DNA of 5,724 nt from Syntrophomonas sp. (GTDB lineage Bacteria > Bacillota > Syntrophomonadia > Syntrophomonadales > Syntrophomonadaceae): assembly GCA_028693695.1 (NCBI GenBank), contig JAQUUV010000143.1:1-5724 (forward strand), given 5' to 3'. The notes under the pieces are model-generated. The model made no database searches. It had not been told where the DNA came from and worked only from the letters and a program-made list of their open reading frames with translations. How positions within the stretch are numbered: the first letter of the stretch is position 1; each line of letters begins with the position of its first letter. The position numbers and the translations under genes are program-made. Below are positions 5,723 to 5,724 of this stretch, piece by piece.

Positions 5723-5724
5723 AA

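Noticed and set aside
5614..5724. 36-codon plus-strand ORF at the right edge
   Set aside because: It has no ribosome binding site, low-complexity AT-rich codons, and ends through the minus-strand terminator hairpin.

Overview
The window looks like chromosomal DNA from a moderate-GC Firmicute. A Peptococcaceae or Desulfotomaculum-like clostridium is my best guess. This rests on the gene families (DUF502, DUF1540, Tex), strong AGGAGG-type ribosome binding sites, TATAAT-type -10 boxes, and a hairpin repeat with a GGGGACGGTTCT core of a kind I associate with that group. I cannot name the species.

Layout, left to right. (1) 1-782, plus strand: the 3' part of a DUF502 membrane protein gene, then a small cysteine-rich DUF1540 gene 47 bases downstream, probably one transcript. 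(2) 797-821: a 10-bp hairpin shared as a terminator by this pair and the converging tex gene. (3) 900-3377, minus strand: a two-gene unit read right to left, a 54-residue basic protein and then tex, from an extended -10 promoter at 3396-3404. The tex reading frame is open up to 3095 but has no ATG, GTG or TTG before 2828. Conserved N-terminal sequence and a well-placed Shine-Dalgarno point to a CTG start at 3080, giving 726 residues. (4) 3397-3991: a short unrecognised minus-strand ORF (best start 3624) and a divergent 74-residue two-helix membrane protein, perhaps DUF2892-like. (5) 4009-4046: a REP-like inverted repeat between two convergent genes. A degenerate relative with the same core lies at 3131-3163. 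(6) 4048-5472, minus strand: an AT-rich gene for an unrecognised 474-residue soluble protein with one EF-hand-like loop. (7) 5473-5724: a gene-free, AT-rich leader, ending in a strong minus-strand terminator for a gene beyond the right edge.

Functionally this is mostly housekeeping plus small lineage-specific proteins. Tex is a nucleic-acid-binding transcription-accessory protein, and its small upstream partner is basic and probably disordered, so a shared RNA-related role is possible but unproven. I see no rRNA, tRNA, CRISPR array, transposase or phage gene. The most interesting items are the non-AUG start of tex, the pair of related hairpin repeats, and the orphan 474-residue protein.
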